Source of the DNA: Monosporascus cannonballus
Taxonomy: Eukaryota; Ascomycota; Sordariomycetes; Xylariales
Assembly: GCA_004154925.1 (NCBI GenBank)
Contig: QJNS01000069.1
Span: 62,001 to 126,000, forward strand
Direction of reading: 5' to 3'
Length of the DNA stretch: 64,000 nt
Under the pieces are notes generated by a model, which saw only the letters and a program-made list of their open reading frames with translations, did not search any database and was not told where the DNA came from. A program made the translations under genes and the position numbers. Every line of letters starts with the position of its first letter. Positions within the stretch are counted from its first letter, which is position 1. This document shows, piece by piece, positions 36,288 to 46,829 of this stretch.

Positions 36288-36671
36288 TATTATGATTAAA
36301 CGGTTTAATTAATTATTAAACTTTAATTATGCGAGTTTATATTAATAAAAACATTGTAAGAAGTTAAGGAATAAATATAATAACGTTTTATATTTCAAAA
36401 TACTAAAAGTGTTTTAGGTCACAATATTATATTATAAGCTAATATCATTTAAATTATAAAAGTAATAAGCATATATATATATATATGAATTCTTAATATT
36501 ATTATTTATTTTTGTTTAATTATGCTTCACGAATTCTTATTAAATAATTATTTAACGTTAATTATTTGTATTTAATAAATCTTTATTAAATACCCGTTAT
36601 TTAACCTGGAAAATAATCCGTATTATTTTTGGTAATCGTTTTCTAAGGCCGGAACGTATCAGGTCGTAACA
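36288..36671 (-). repeat. Right LTR of the A7/A8 fusion
   Basis: Starts tattatgattaaacgg next to gag and the primer-binding region, ends caggtcgtaaca. Its U3 (about 36490-36640, with taattatttaacgttaatt) matches the A7 3' LTR and not the A8 3' LTR. A (AT)n run lies at about 36472-36487. A3 gag text follows at once. Confidence 0.85.
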
Positions 36672-36676
36672 TATTC

Positions 36677-37415
36677 TTAATATAATTTAAAGGCTAATTA
36701 AATTAACGTACTGCCATAATTAGATATTAATTATTTTTTGTCATAACCACTGGATTTATATTTCGGGTTTTATTATTTCGTTTGTTATTTTAAAAAGTCT
36801 CGTTACTATGTATTTAAATTATTTATAATCGTTACATATTTGTATTAATTCCGGGTTTCGTTATTGGATTAATAAAATAATATTTTTTTATAACACGTTT
36901 AAACTAATTAACAGTATTGTCGGTAAATTATCCGATTAAGAATTTAACATATATAATACATGTAATCAGTCGAATAAGAAAATAACTAAAATATATTCGG
37001 TATTGAGTTAAAAACAATTATAATTTAATCGAAAGTTTATCGAAAGATTTTGGTTGAAAAGGTTTAAAAACCTTTCCTAGTTTTTTGGTAAAATTTAGCT
37101 AAATAATGTTGTTCGTTTAAAAGGGTTTTTTAATTTTGGGAAGCTTTTTTAAGTCTTTTCTCGATAATTTAAAGGGACGTTATAAAATTATTATTATCTT
37201 TTTAAAGCTAAATAATACCTTCCTTTATAATATACAGGTATGGGAGAACTTTTTTATAAAAAAAGCAAAGCTTTTTTTTTCCTTTTCGGATTCCATTTTA
37301 ATATCCGTGTTATTAAAAACTTAATAAGTAAGCTATTAGGGTTTTTTACTAATAAATATAATATCGACAATATTGCTTAAAGTTTAACGGTATTATTAAA
37401 TAAAAGTTTATAACG
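36677..37415 (-). pseudogene. gag of A3, N-terminal part
   Basis: Resumes the gag text broken at 26453. The sequence ttcttaatataatttaaaggc continues the alignment with A4 gag (from about 20568). The N-terminal third lies about 37320-37080, and the gene ends at the primer-binding region before 37416. It is heavily mutated. The plus-strand frame 37136-37324 is its shadow. Confidence 0.68.
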
Positions 37416-37814
37416 TATAAAGGTTAAACGGTTTAATTAAATATTAAATCTTAATCGTACAGATTTATATTAATAGAAATATCTTAAGAAATTAAGTAAT
37501 AAATATAATAACGTATTACGTCTCGTAATATTAAAGGTGTCTTAGGTAACGAATTATTATTACAAATGTTTAATATTGATAAGTATTATAAGCTAAAGTT
37601 ATCTAAATTATGGAAATAATAAACGTATATATCCTCCTTTTTCTTAGCTTGATTACTTATGACCACGCAGCCGGTAGTAATCATGATCACTTGGGATCAC
37701 CTCTGATCACTGATGATCATTGGCTTGGCAGTGATCACCGTTATGTAACCCGGGGGGGGCCGTGTAATCCCTGTCCGACCGTTTCTTAAGCCCGAAATTT
37801 GTTGGGTCGTAATA
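37416..37814 (-). repeat. 5' LTR of A3
   Basis: Starts tataaaggttaaacgg and ends gttgggtcgtaata. U3 is unusually GC-rich for the region, with several tgatcac/gatcatt words (about 37678-37740) and a run of eight G at 37752-37759. This U3 is unrelated to the A3 3' LTR piece (6673-6887). The right flank (tttaa, 37815-37819) lies inside the older LTR A10. Confidence 0.8.
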
Positions 37815-37849
37815 TTTAAATATTATTAACTTGTAACAAATTACTTATT
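37815..37849 (+). repeat. A10: left visible piece of an older family A LTR
   Basis: tttaaatattattaacttg and following bases match the middle of family A LTRs (aatttaaata...taacttgcaat). It lies between the end of A3 and the start of A9 and continues at 44551. A3 and A9 therefore both inserted in the same LTR about 35 bp apart. Confidence 0.7.
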
Positions 37850-38246
37850 TATTATGACCTAACGGGCTGCGGCCTCGGAAAACGGTTGTAACAAAAATAT
37901 GACTAAGCTATGTGGGTCGAGTTACGTAATAGCTCAACAAGATCGATCGTAAAACCTATAAAGCCGGGCTTAATAAGATCGATCGAAAAACTTATAAAGC
38001 CAAGTTTGACAGAATAAAAAAATTAAATATAAAATATTTATTATTTTTATAATTTAAAGAACATTAATTTGTAATATTTATTAATATTAATCGTTTATAA
38101 TTAAATATTATTATTTAAAGTATTTTTAATATTACGAAACATAATACGTCATTATATTTTTTATTTAAATTTTTTACTATATTTTTATTAAGATAAACCT
38201 ATACGATTAAGATTTAATAATTAATTAAACCGTTTAATTTGTTATA
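37850..38246 (+). repeat. 5' LTR of A9
   Basis: Starts tattatgacctaacgggc, ends aatttgttata; the primer-binding region tgttataagttttc follows. U3 carries two 36-bp units starting at 37939 and 37975 (aagatcgatcg...ataaagcc). Confidence 0.9.
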
Positions 38247-38269
38247 TGTTATAAGTTTTCATTTAATAA

Positions 38270-41200
38270 TACCGTTAAATTTTAAGCAATATTTAATATT
38301 ATTAAAATATTTATTAATATTTAAAAAACCTGTATTTAATAATTTTAGGTTCGAATTCGGGAACTTAAAAAAATTAATAATTTAAAATTACGTTATTTAC
38401 TTAACTTTTTTTCGCTTACATAAAGTTAAGAAACCTAAAACCTTATAATAAAAAAATAATTTTTAAATTTTTTTAATTTAAGTATAAATTTATTTTTATT
38501 TTTTAAATCTTTATAATCTAGCGAATATAATCCTAATAATAAAAATATATTTAATAAGAAATACGGTTAATTAATTTAACTTTATTATAAGAAATTTCTT
38601 AAAAATAAGAAAATTAAATAAAAAGGATTATATTAATAAAGTTCTTTCGTTTTATATTAATTTCGAAAATAAAATACGTAATAATTTCGGTAATCCGGGT
38701 AAAAAACGATTTATTGCTTAATACATTTTGTAATTCCGACAAAAAGATTTACGTTTAAATACGCCGTAATTTTTAAAAGTTTTATAATTAAAGCAGGCTA
38801 AGGAAATAATAAAATTAATACCTTGATTAACATATTTTATATTGGATTAAAAGATAGGATAATAAATTAAATAATTTGAATTAAATAATTAATTACCTGA
38901 AATTAATATATCGCAAAAATAATTAACATTAATAATCGATAATTTGAAAAATAATAAGAAAAAAAAAGATAATATATTTTATTTTCGGAATATAATAAGT
39001 TTAATTAAAAGAAAAAACGAAACGTATTTTTTATTTTTTATAGAACAGTATTAAAACTTATAGAATTTAGCATTACTTAAAAACAGTATTAAAATTAAAT
39101 TAAATATTTTAATTATGAAAAAATGAAATGTAACACTTATAAATATAAAAACCCTAAGAAACCACGGCAAAATAATTAAACCCTTATACCGGAAAAATAA
39201 TTCAAAAATAATTAAAAAAAATAATAGCAAAATTATTAACATAATTTAAATTAAATATATAAGAAATTTAAAGTTAAAGGTTTAATAAAAACGAATAAGA
39301 TGAAAGATTTAAAAGAAAATACGAAAAATTAAGAAGTTAATTTAATAAATATTATAAATATAATAAAAAACGTTATAAGAATAATTATACGAATATTAAA
39401 ACTGCATAAAATATTTATTCCGGAATACTTAATTAATATAATAAGATATATATTATATACTGTCGACGACGAGAATATTCCGATTTCGAAAAATGAAAAT
39501 AACATATTTATATACGAATTATCCGTATATATTATAAGGGATTCGATTTTTTAAACCATACCAGGCATAATAAAAATAACGAAAAATAATATCAATAATT
39601 TCGAATTATAACTTTAAAAAATATTTAATAATTAGCCGAAATAAAAAATTAACATAAAAAAATAATACCTATAGGAAAATCCTTTTTATTATTATAAATA
39701 ATATAATTATTAAATTAAAAAAGTTAATTTAACATACGGTTAAAAATTATTATTAAAAAGTTATTACGGATTTTTATTTTTAATTAATATTTATTGCAAA
39801 TCCTTAAAAAAATTTTAAAAAGAATATATTAATTTATAAAAGATGGTTAAAACGACAATTAAAATAATGTATAATAAAATATAATTACAAATATAACAAA
39901 ATATTTTATCCGATAAAAAGACAAATTATAAAACAATTAAGAATAATAAATATAATTCGAAAAAATAATACGCCGATAATAATAATAAATATAGCAGTTT
40001 AATGCGTTATATACCGAAATACGAATAAAGCTTAATAAATTTAAATAAGAATTAAAAGAAAAAAATTACCTGTAAAAAAGCTACAAAATAACGGAACCTA
40101 AAAAAATTAAAGGGAATTCCTAAAAAAGGTTTTAAACGAAATAATAAAAAGCGTTAATAACTTTATTACTTTAAATATATAAATTAAAACATATTTATAT
40201 ATTATAATGGTAAATTAAAAATTGTTAGGCAAATATTATATTTTATTAAATATAATTAATAAATTTAAATCATTATAAAAATATAACTTAAAACTTTATA
40301 TAATAACGAATACCGAAAACTAGGAATTCGCTTATATTAATAGCAAAATTATACGTAAAATTAATTACCTGAAGATTTTTATTAAAAGATAATATTAAAT
40401 AATTAATTTCGATATCGTTTTATTCGGGAATTACAATATGATCTTAAGATTATTATAAATATACCAATATGGAAATTTGATTAACGGCAAAATTAATTAA
40501 ATAAAATTTATTTTATTTTTTATTAAAAAACGAAAAAGAAAATTAAGATCTTAATATTTAATTAATAATAATAACGAATATAAATATAAGGATACGATAA
40601 ATACTTTATTACTTAAAAAAATAAAACATAAAAAACGTTTTTAAAAAAATATAATATATTATTATTATTAATAAAACGAAATTAAGCCAATTAAATAATA
40701 ATTTAAAATAATAAAAATAATAATTTAAAAAGTTAAATAACTTAATTAATATATTATTATAATACCATAAATATTAGTAGTATTTTAAAAAGGAATTTGA
40801 TATAAAATTATTAAAATATAGCGAATAAAATTATGAAATAATTTTTGAAAAAGGATTTTCGACAAAGTTTTATCTTATTTATAACTTTAACGAAAACGAA
40901 TTACGTATTTTTAAAAAATACCTAAAAAATTAATTACAGAAAAAATAATTTTAATTTTCGAAATTATTAATAAAATACTTTATATTTTTCGTATTTAAGA
41001 AAATGGGAAATTGCGATTTGTAATTAATTATCGATAATTAAATATTATTATTTTTATTTATAAAAATTAAAAACCGATTTTATGGAATTAAATAATTTAT
41101 AATATTCGATTTTAAAACTAAATATAATTTTATTAAGATTAAAAAGAATACGAATAAAAATTAACTTTTAGGATAAAATACAAATTATTTAAATATTTGA

Positions 41201-43560
41201 TTATATTAATAAAATTTACGAACGTATTAATAATTTTTTAGCAAATAATTAATTACGTATTATAAAAATATCTTTATATTTTCGTCGTTTGCTATCTCGA
41301 CGATATTCTTTTATTTTCGAAAATAAAAAAAACATATATAAAATACGTTTTTAAAGTTTTTTAAGTTTTATAAGACATAAATTTATTTGTTAATACGGAA
41401 AAGAATTAATTCTATATATAAAAAATAAAATATCTAGGATATATTATTATTTTAAAATATATCAAAATAAACCTTAGAAAGATTATTATAATTATGAAAT
41501 AATAAACGTTTACGATAATTAAGGAAATATAAATATTTTTTAAATTCGTTAATTATTTTAAGAAACTTATTCGAAATTTTAATAAAATAATTATATATTT
41601 AATAAACTTTATTAAAAAAAGAATTTAAATATATGCCGGATATAAAAAAAGCATTTTAAAATATTAAGGATACGATTATTAAAGAATTAATATTAATTAT
41701 ATACGATTTAAACCGTTCCGTTAAATTAAAAACCGATATTTCGGATTATGCGTTTAACGTAATAATTAAATAACGAAATAATTAAAACAAATTATACCTT
41801 ATTATATTTTTTTCGTATACATCAAAAGGAACCAAATTTAATTACGGTATTCCAAATAAGGAATTTATAATTATTATTATAGTATTTTGAAAATTTAGGT
41901 ATTTTTTAAAAAGAAATTTGTATTAAGTTAAAATTTATATGGATTATTAAAATCCTATCCGATTTACTATAACAATAAAACTTATAGGACGATAATTAAA
42001 ATATGTAAAAAAATTAGCGAATTTCGATTTCGTTATTATTTATAAAAAACGATTAAAAAATAGCAAAATAAATATTTTAAGTAAATAAGCAAATCTTAAA
42101 AAATCTTAATCAAAATTAATTATATCATTTTCGATATTATTATAAAAGGATATTTATGTTTATAATAAATTGCGATAATTCCGGCAGTACTTTTCGATAT
42201 ATATTAAAGAATTTAATAATATAATAATCGGTTTTTAAAAAATTAAAAAACCAACAAAATATAAATTCTAAAAAAATATTAAAAGGATTTAAGACGAAAA
42301 ATATACAAATATTAATTATACGGATACCTAAAAATTTATAAAATCCTAAAACGATTTTAACGTATATATTTTTTTAAAAATAAAATTAACGGTATTAAAA
42401 ATTATATAGTAATACGAAATTTACGCCAAAGTAAAAATTCGACGATATAAACCATACGGAAAATTATAATTATTATTAATTATAAAGTAATTATAATATT
42501 TAATTATATTTAGTTTTATTATTCAATTTTTTACGTTAAAAAATCCAATTATAAAAATATATTATAATAGTATTTTTATAATCGTCGACCGATTTACGAA
42601 ATTCTTTTATGTTTTATTATATCATAAAGATATAAATAATACGCAAATAACATATATTTTTTTCAGAAATATTTTTAATATATTTAAATTTTTAATAAAA
42701 AAATCTATTAAATAAAGGATCGATATTTGCATTTGAATTTTAATAAAGCTTAATAACATAAATCGGCTTAAATTATAAATTATTTAACGGATTTAAACCT
42801 TAAAAAATAAATAAATAAAATAAATAAATTAAATTTTAAAAGCTTATTTACGATTTGATCTTAATTACGAATAAAATAATTAAGTTGAAAAATTATTAAT
42901 TGCATAATTAGTTTATAATATTCGCTATTACGAAAATATTAAAATAATATTAATAAACGCAAATTAGGATTTTATTTTAAATATTTATAAAAAAATATAT
43001 AATAACAATTTAATTAATATTAAAATAATTTTTATATTAAAATAATTACGATAATGGTACTAAAAGTAAAAACCGAATTAAAATTTGTACGGAATTAAAT
43101 AAATAAGTATTATAATTAAACAAATTAAAAAAATTAATTTTCGAAAAAAAGGAAATAATTTTCCTTATTACAAAAAATATTTACATAAGAAAACCTAATA
43201 AAAGATTTGATTTTAAATGTATCGGTCCATATAAACTTATTATAAAAAATTCAGAAAATAATTATTAATTAAAAATTTTACCAAAATTAAATTTTATCTA
43301 ATCCTTAATATTTTCTTATTCGAATTCCTAATAAATATAATTAAAATATATATGGCGTAAAATAATATAGAAATAAAAAATAAATAAGTATATAATATGA
43401 AAAAATTCTTCAATATATAAAAATAAAATAAATTTACTTAATACTTAATTAAATAGAAAAAAATACTTAAATTTCAAAAATACCTGGGAATCCGCCAAGA
43501 ACTTTTTTAACGCCTAATGCTTATTAAAGAATTTTTATTAATAATGTCAAAATTAACGGG
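38270..43560 (+). pseudogene. gag-pol of A9
   Basis: Gag about 38290-39420. The conserved linker block (39445-39550) includes VDDENI and YELSVYI. Protease/linker follows to about 40800. RT is about 40850-41500, with an intact catalytic YLDD at 41293-41304 inside VCYLDDIL, the best kept RT motif in family A. RNase H about 41700-42100, integrase about 42300-43330, chromodomain about 43390-43530. Surrounding frames are full of stops, so no active enzyme is possible. The order and the terminal chromodomain support Ty3/gypsy chromovirus. Confidence 0.8.
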
Positions 43561-43564
43561 GTTA

Positions 43565-44135
43565 AAAGTCTTTTAATTAATAAATAATTAATTTATGGAT
43601 TTTAAATGAAATTAATCGAAAAAAATACAGGCTTTATCGATATGGCCTTAATGGCCTTTAATTTAATTTATTTTTCTTTACGTTCTAATTTATTTAATTC
43701 TTTTAAGGATTAAAGGTTACGAGATAATATACGTATTATACGATTAGCTTATAATTTCTTTTATTTTCGAAAACGACAAATTTTAGCCTATATTTATTTA
43801 TATTTTTTGGTTTTTTTAAGTTCCGTTTTAATTTTAAAATGGTTAAAAACGAACTTTTTAAATTAAGAAGTAAAAAGGCCGTTAACGTTATAAAGGCCTT
43901 AATTCTGTATTACGTATTTTTCGTATCTGAAAAAATCCGACGAAGAAATACGATAAGATAATAATCCGCGACAAGCATAATAAGAATATATGGGCATATT
44001 TACAGTTCGAAAAATAATTAATTTAAGCAAATTATTTCGTTTTTTCGTTTTTTTGTTAATCGATTTTTTAATACGATTTGATATAATAACGGAAGGAAAA
44101 TTTATAAAAAAAGAATTTTCGGAACGAAAATTATA
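43565..44135 (-). pseudogene. asORF of A9
   Basis: Minus-strand frame between chromodomain and polypurine tract. The C-terminal half (about 43745-43600, read leftward) contains ILSRNL, SLKELNKLERKE and then Lys/Ile/Ala-rich helical text ending in FF-IN, close to A8 and A4. The N-terminal half has many Tyr where Cys would be expected after RIP, but the spacing cannot be fixed. Confidence 0.55.
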
Positions 44136-44149
44136 AAAAAGGAAAATCG

Positions 44150-44545
44150 TATTATAACTTAATGGATTACGGCCTCGGAAAACGGTTGCAATAAAAATAT
44201 AACTAAATTATATAAGTCGAATTACGTAATGGTTTAATAAGATCGATCGTAAAGCTTATAAAGCCGGGTTCGATAAAATCGATCAAAAAACTTATAAAGT
44301 GAGGTTCGATAAGATTAAAAAATCAAGTATAAGATGTTTATTATTTTCATAATTTAAATAATATTAATTTATAATATTTATTAATATTAATTATTTATAA
44401 TAAAATATTGTTACTTAAGATATTTTTGGTATTACGAAACGTAATACGTTATTGTATTTATTGCTCAGATTCTTATGATACTCCTGCCAACATAAACCCG
44501 TACGACTAAGGTTTAATAGTTGGTTAAACCGCCTAGCTCGTCACA
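44150..44545 (+). repeat. 3' LTR of A9
   Basis: Preceded by a polypurine tract (ttataaaaaaggaaaatcg ends 44149). Starts tattataacttaatgg and ends cgcctagctcgtcaca. U3 repeat units of 36 bp start at 44239 and 44275. The U5 end is less mutated than that of the 5' LTR. Confidence 0.9.
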
Positions 44546-44550
44546 TTATT

Positions 44551-44701
44551 AATATCAATCGTTTGCAATATCATTTCTGCACCTGTGGTATTAAGAGATG
44601 TGACTAAGTTATTCTATTACTTCAAAGTTCTACGATACTTCTGCCAACATAAACTCGTACGACTAAGATTTAATAATTGGTTAAACCGTCTAGCCGTTAT
44701 A
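44551..44701 (+). repeat. A10: right piece of the older LTR
   Basis: aatatcaatcgtttgcaat through ccgtctagccgttata is the R/U5 half of a family A LTR continuing from 37849. The sequence after 44701 is not the family's primer-binding region, so A10 is a solo LTR or a 3' LTR. The frame opening at 44677 is not a gene. Confidence 0.8.
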
Positions 44702-45128
44702 TTTTATGTAATTGGATAAAGTATACCAAGACCTTATTTATCTTTTTTAATAACGACATTAAAGCTTTAAGACACGTTTTTCCGTTAAAATCTTCTTGTC
44801 CTTTAGTCGTTAATATTTTCCACAAATATTTTAAAGAAAAAATATCGAAACACCGATTTTATCGAAACCACAGCTACGAACTACACATTTTTACACCGCG
44901 AAACAGTTTGTATTATTTCGCATTTTAAATTTTTAAACACTTTTATTAACTTAATACGACAAATAATAAAAATACGAAATTTGTAAGGCGTTTTAAAAAT
45001 ACCGGAAAATATAATAAAATAATTATATATGAAAAGAAAAATTTATTTACGAAATCTTAAAACAAGACTTTAGCAAAAAATCGAATTTTAACTTAACAGA
45101 CCCGGCCTATAAAAACGGTGGCCGTAAC
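44702..45128. other. 427 bp of sequence with no copy elsewhere in the window
   Basis: It lies between LTR A10 and the B1 LTR. I could not match it to either family. It is AT-rich but keeps more CA and some GC-rich patches (for example gacccggcc near 45102). It contains one open stretch of no recognisable product. It may be original host DNA, or the end of a third element whose other parts are outside. Confidence 0.5.
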
Positions 45129-45980
45129 TGTAACGAACCTGTCATACGTCCACCTGGAGATATAAGCAGTATCCGAAATGGGGTCTTGATTTGCAGGTAA
45201 TAATAAGGTGAGAAATAATTCAGTAATCTGTTTGTTAAAAAGATTTAAAGATTTTTCCCTTAATTAGAAAACGGTATAATTACCTCTTAATTAAAAGCTT
45301 AAATTAATAATTAAGGAACGAAACTAAGTAAATACTATTTATATAAAAAACCGGTTTATTATATATCTTAATTCCTTAAAGCAAATATATCGTAAATCTA
45401 TTAAATTTATATAATCTGGTCCAGATTACCCAGATTACCTAAATTACTTTCAAAGGGCCAAAACTCCTTTAGCTGGTATTTAGCCGAGGCGACCTTACGT
45501 TAATGTTACAAGAACAAGGGTTCTTGTCTTAGGAGGACCTACTTTTCAGGCCTAGCGCGAGGTCGCCTCGGCTAAACGCCGGCCAAGGAAGTCTTGGCCC
45601 TTTTGAAGGTGATCTAGGTGATCTGGATAATCTGGACCAGATTATACAGATCTAACAGATCCACGATACACTCACTTTGGGAGTTGGGGTATATAACAAA
45701 TCGGTCTTTTATATAAATAGCACCTACTTAGTTTCGCTCCTTAGCTATTAATCTAAGCTTTTAATCCAGAGGCAACTGCACCATTCTTTAATTGAGGGAA
45801 AAATCTTTAAAATCTCTTTAACGAACAGATTATTGAATTATTCCTCGCCCTATTGTTATCTGCAAATCAAGACCCCTTTCGGATACTGCTCATACCTCCA
45901 GGTGGATGTATGACAGGTTCTTTATAGTTAAGCCTTAAAAAATAAATCCTTTTAAAATAAAAACCCTTATTTTTGTAATA
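45129..45980 (-). repeat. 3' LTR of B1, interrupted by solo LTR B2
   Basis: 45129-45503 plus 45932-45980 rebuild one family B LTR (starts tgtaacgaacctgtcat, ends tttttgtaata). The polypurine complement ttatttcttttttcc follows. The inner junctions carry the GTTAA duplication of B2. Confidence 0.88.
45504..45926 (+). repeat. B2: solo LTR of family B, almost free of RIP
   Basis: 423 bp, starts tgttacaagaacaaggg, ends caggttctttata, with a perfect 5-bp duplication GTTAA at 45499-45503 and 45927-45931. It keeps GC-rich text (aggcctagcgcgaggtcgc) lost in other copies and is the best reference for the family B LTR. It has a TATA-like tatataa at 45690-45696, a hairpin at the U3 start (caagaac/gttcttg, about 45511-45527) and clustered gatct/agatc words (45611-45660). 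Being inverted relative to B1 it forms a long palindrome with the host LTR. Confidence 0.93.
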
Positions 45981-45989
45981 TTATTTCTT

Positions 45990-46397
45990 TTTTCCAAAAA
46001 TTTTTGTTCTAAAGATAAAAAGGTAAATGGCCCTTTAAAACGTATAGTCCGGATTCTGCAGCTAACTTTAATATATCGGGTTGCATTTAAAAAAAAAGCT
46101 CACTTAAATTAACGCGATTTTCGAAATATTCGTATTAAATTAATTGAAAAGTTCGGCATTAAGGCTTTTCCTTATTTTAATTACGTTTATTTTAATAAAT
46201 CTAAATATTTTTACGTTTTAAAATATTTAAGTTATAACTGTTATATCCGTCGTTAACGTTCCCCTTACGACGTTTTAACCATAAATTCCCTGAAAAAAAT
46301 AAACGAAATGCAAGAGCGTTTGTAAAAAAAATAACGTAAACTTAAAGACGCGTTTTTGGCGCATTAGGAAACGGCGGAAAAAAAACGAGAAAATTTA
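45990..46397 (+). pseudogene. asORF of B1, N-terminal part
   Basis: Plus-strand accessory gene just inside the 3' LTR, cut at 46397 by B3 and continued at 53558. One frame from about 46170 to 46397 has a few RIP-type stops and aligns with B3: former Cys cluster with most Cys now Tyr (YFNYVYF, then YNCY), YDVLTINSL (46269-46295), and a helical Lys/Gln/Glu block (EMQERL, RKLKDAFLAH). The Cys to Tyr pattern is what G to A on this strand would give (TGT to TAT). Confidence 0.7.
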
Positions 46398-46815
46398 TGT
46401 AACGAACCTGTTATACATCCACCTGGAGGTATAAGCAATATCCGAAAAGGGTCTTGATTTGCAGGTAACAATAGGGCGAGGAATAATTCAGTGGTATATT
46501 CGTTAAAAAGATTTAAAAAATTTTCCCTTAATTAGAGAACGGTATAATTATCTTTTGATTAAGAGCTTAGATTAATGATTAAAAAGCGAAACTAAGTAAG
46601 TGTTCTTTATATGAAAGATTAATTTATTATATATTCCGATTCCTAAAATAAATATATCGTGGATTTATGTGATTTATGTGATTTGATTAATTTATTAAAT
46701 TATTTAGATTACATTAATTAGGTTAAGAATTTTCCTCCGGAATTTAGCCGTAAAAAGTCCGTATTAGGCCTTAAAAGTAGGTTCTTTCGAAATAGAAACC
46801 TTTATTTCTGTAACA
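46398..46815 (-). repeat. 3' LTR of B3
   Basis: Starts tgtaacgaacctgttatac and ends tttctgtaaca; the polypurine complement ttatttcctttttcc follows at 46816. Confidence 0.92.
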
Positions 46816-46829
46816 TTATTTCCTTTTTC

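Larger units (their letters stand above)
29436..36671 (-). mobile_element. A8: Ty3/gypsy element with a recombinant 5' LTR
   Basis: Complete in layout (LTR, accessory gene, chromodomain to gag, LTR). However its two LTRs differ in U3 type: the 3' LTR (29436-29830) has the cgatcgatctt repeats of A9, while the 5' LTR (36288-36671) has the A7-type U3. The flanks do not pair: left gtacc (29431-29435) lies in the foreign fragment, right tattc lies in A3 gag. It is best read as A8 inserted in the fragment inside A7, followed by a recombination that fused A8 with the far end of A7. Confidence 0.75.
6673..37814 (-). mobile_element. A3: large host Ty3/gypsy element split by A4 and A7/A8
   Basis: A3 is the backbone of the left half. 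Its pieces are 6673-7914 (part of 3' LTR, accessory gene, chromodomain, integrase C-terminus), 22122-26453 (integrase to mid gag) and 36677-37814 (rest of gag and 5' LTR). Joining the pieces restores co-linearity with A4 and A8. For example the integrase text stops at ...tttttttcgaaag (7914) and resumes gaaaattaatttg (22117), matching the uninterrupted A8 sequence near 30820-30850. A2 is nested in its 3' LTR. One caution: the U3 of the 3' LTR piece and the U3 of the 5' LTR belong to different subfamilies, so A3 may itself be a recombinant. Confidence 0.7.
37850..44545 (+). mobile_element. A9: complete Ty3/gypsy element (6696 bp) nested in LTR A10
   Basis: LTRs at 37850-38246 and 44150-44545 (397 and 396 bp), with a perfect 5-bp target duplication TTATT at 37845-37849 and 44546-44550. 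It has the standard plus-strand order with the accessory gene on the minus strand. It is one of the most heavily RIPed copies. The 39051-39242 minus-strand frame is a shadow of gag. Confidence 0.93.

Noticed and set aside
36472..36487. (AT)n run as a microsatellite of interest
   Set aside because: Similar short ATATAT runs occur at the same promoter-proximal place in most family A LTRs; it is part of the LTR.
44677..44928. 83-codon frame beginning in LTR A10
   Set aside because: Starts within the LTR and continues into unique sequence; no motif, no ribosome or intron context, and length is unremarkable.
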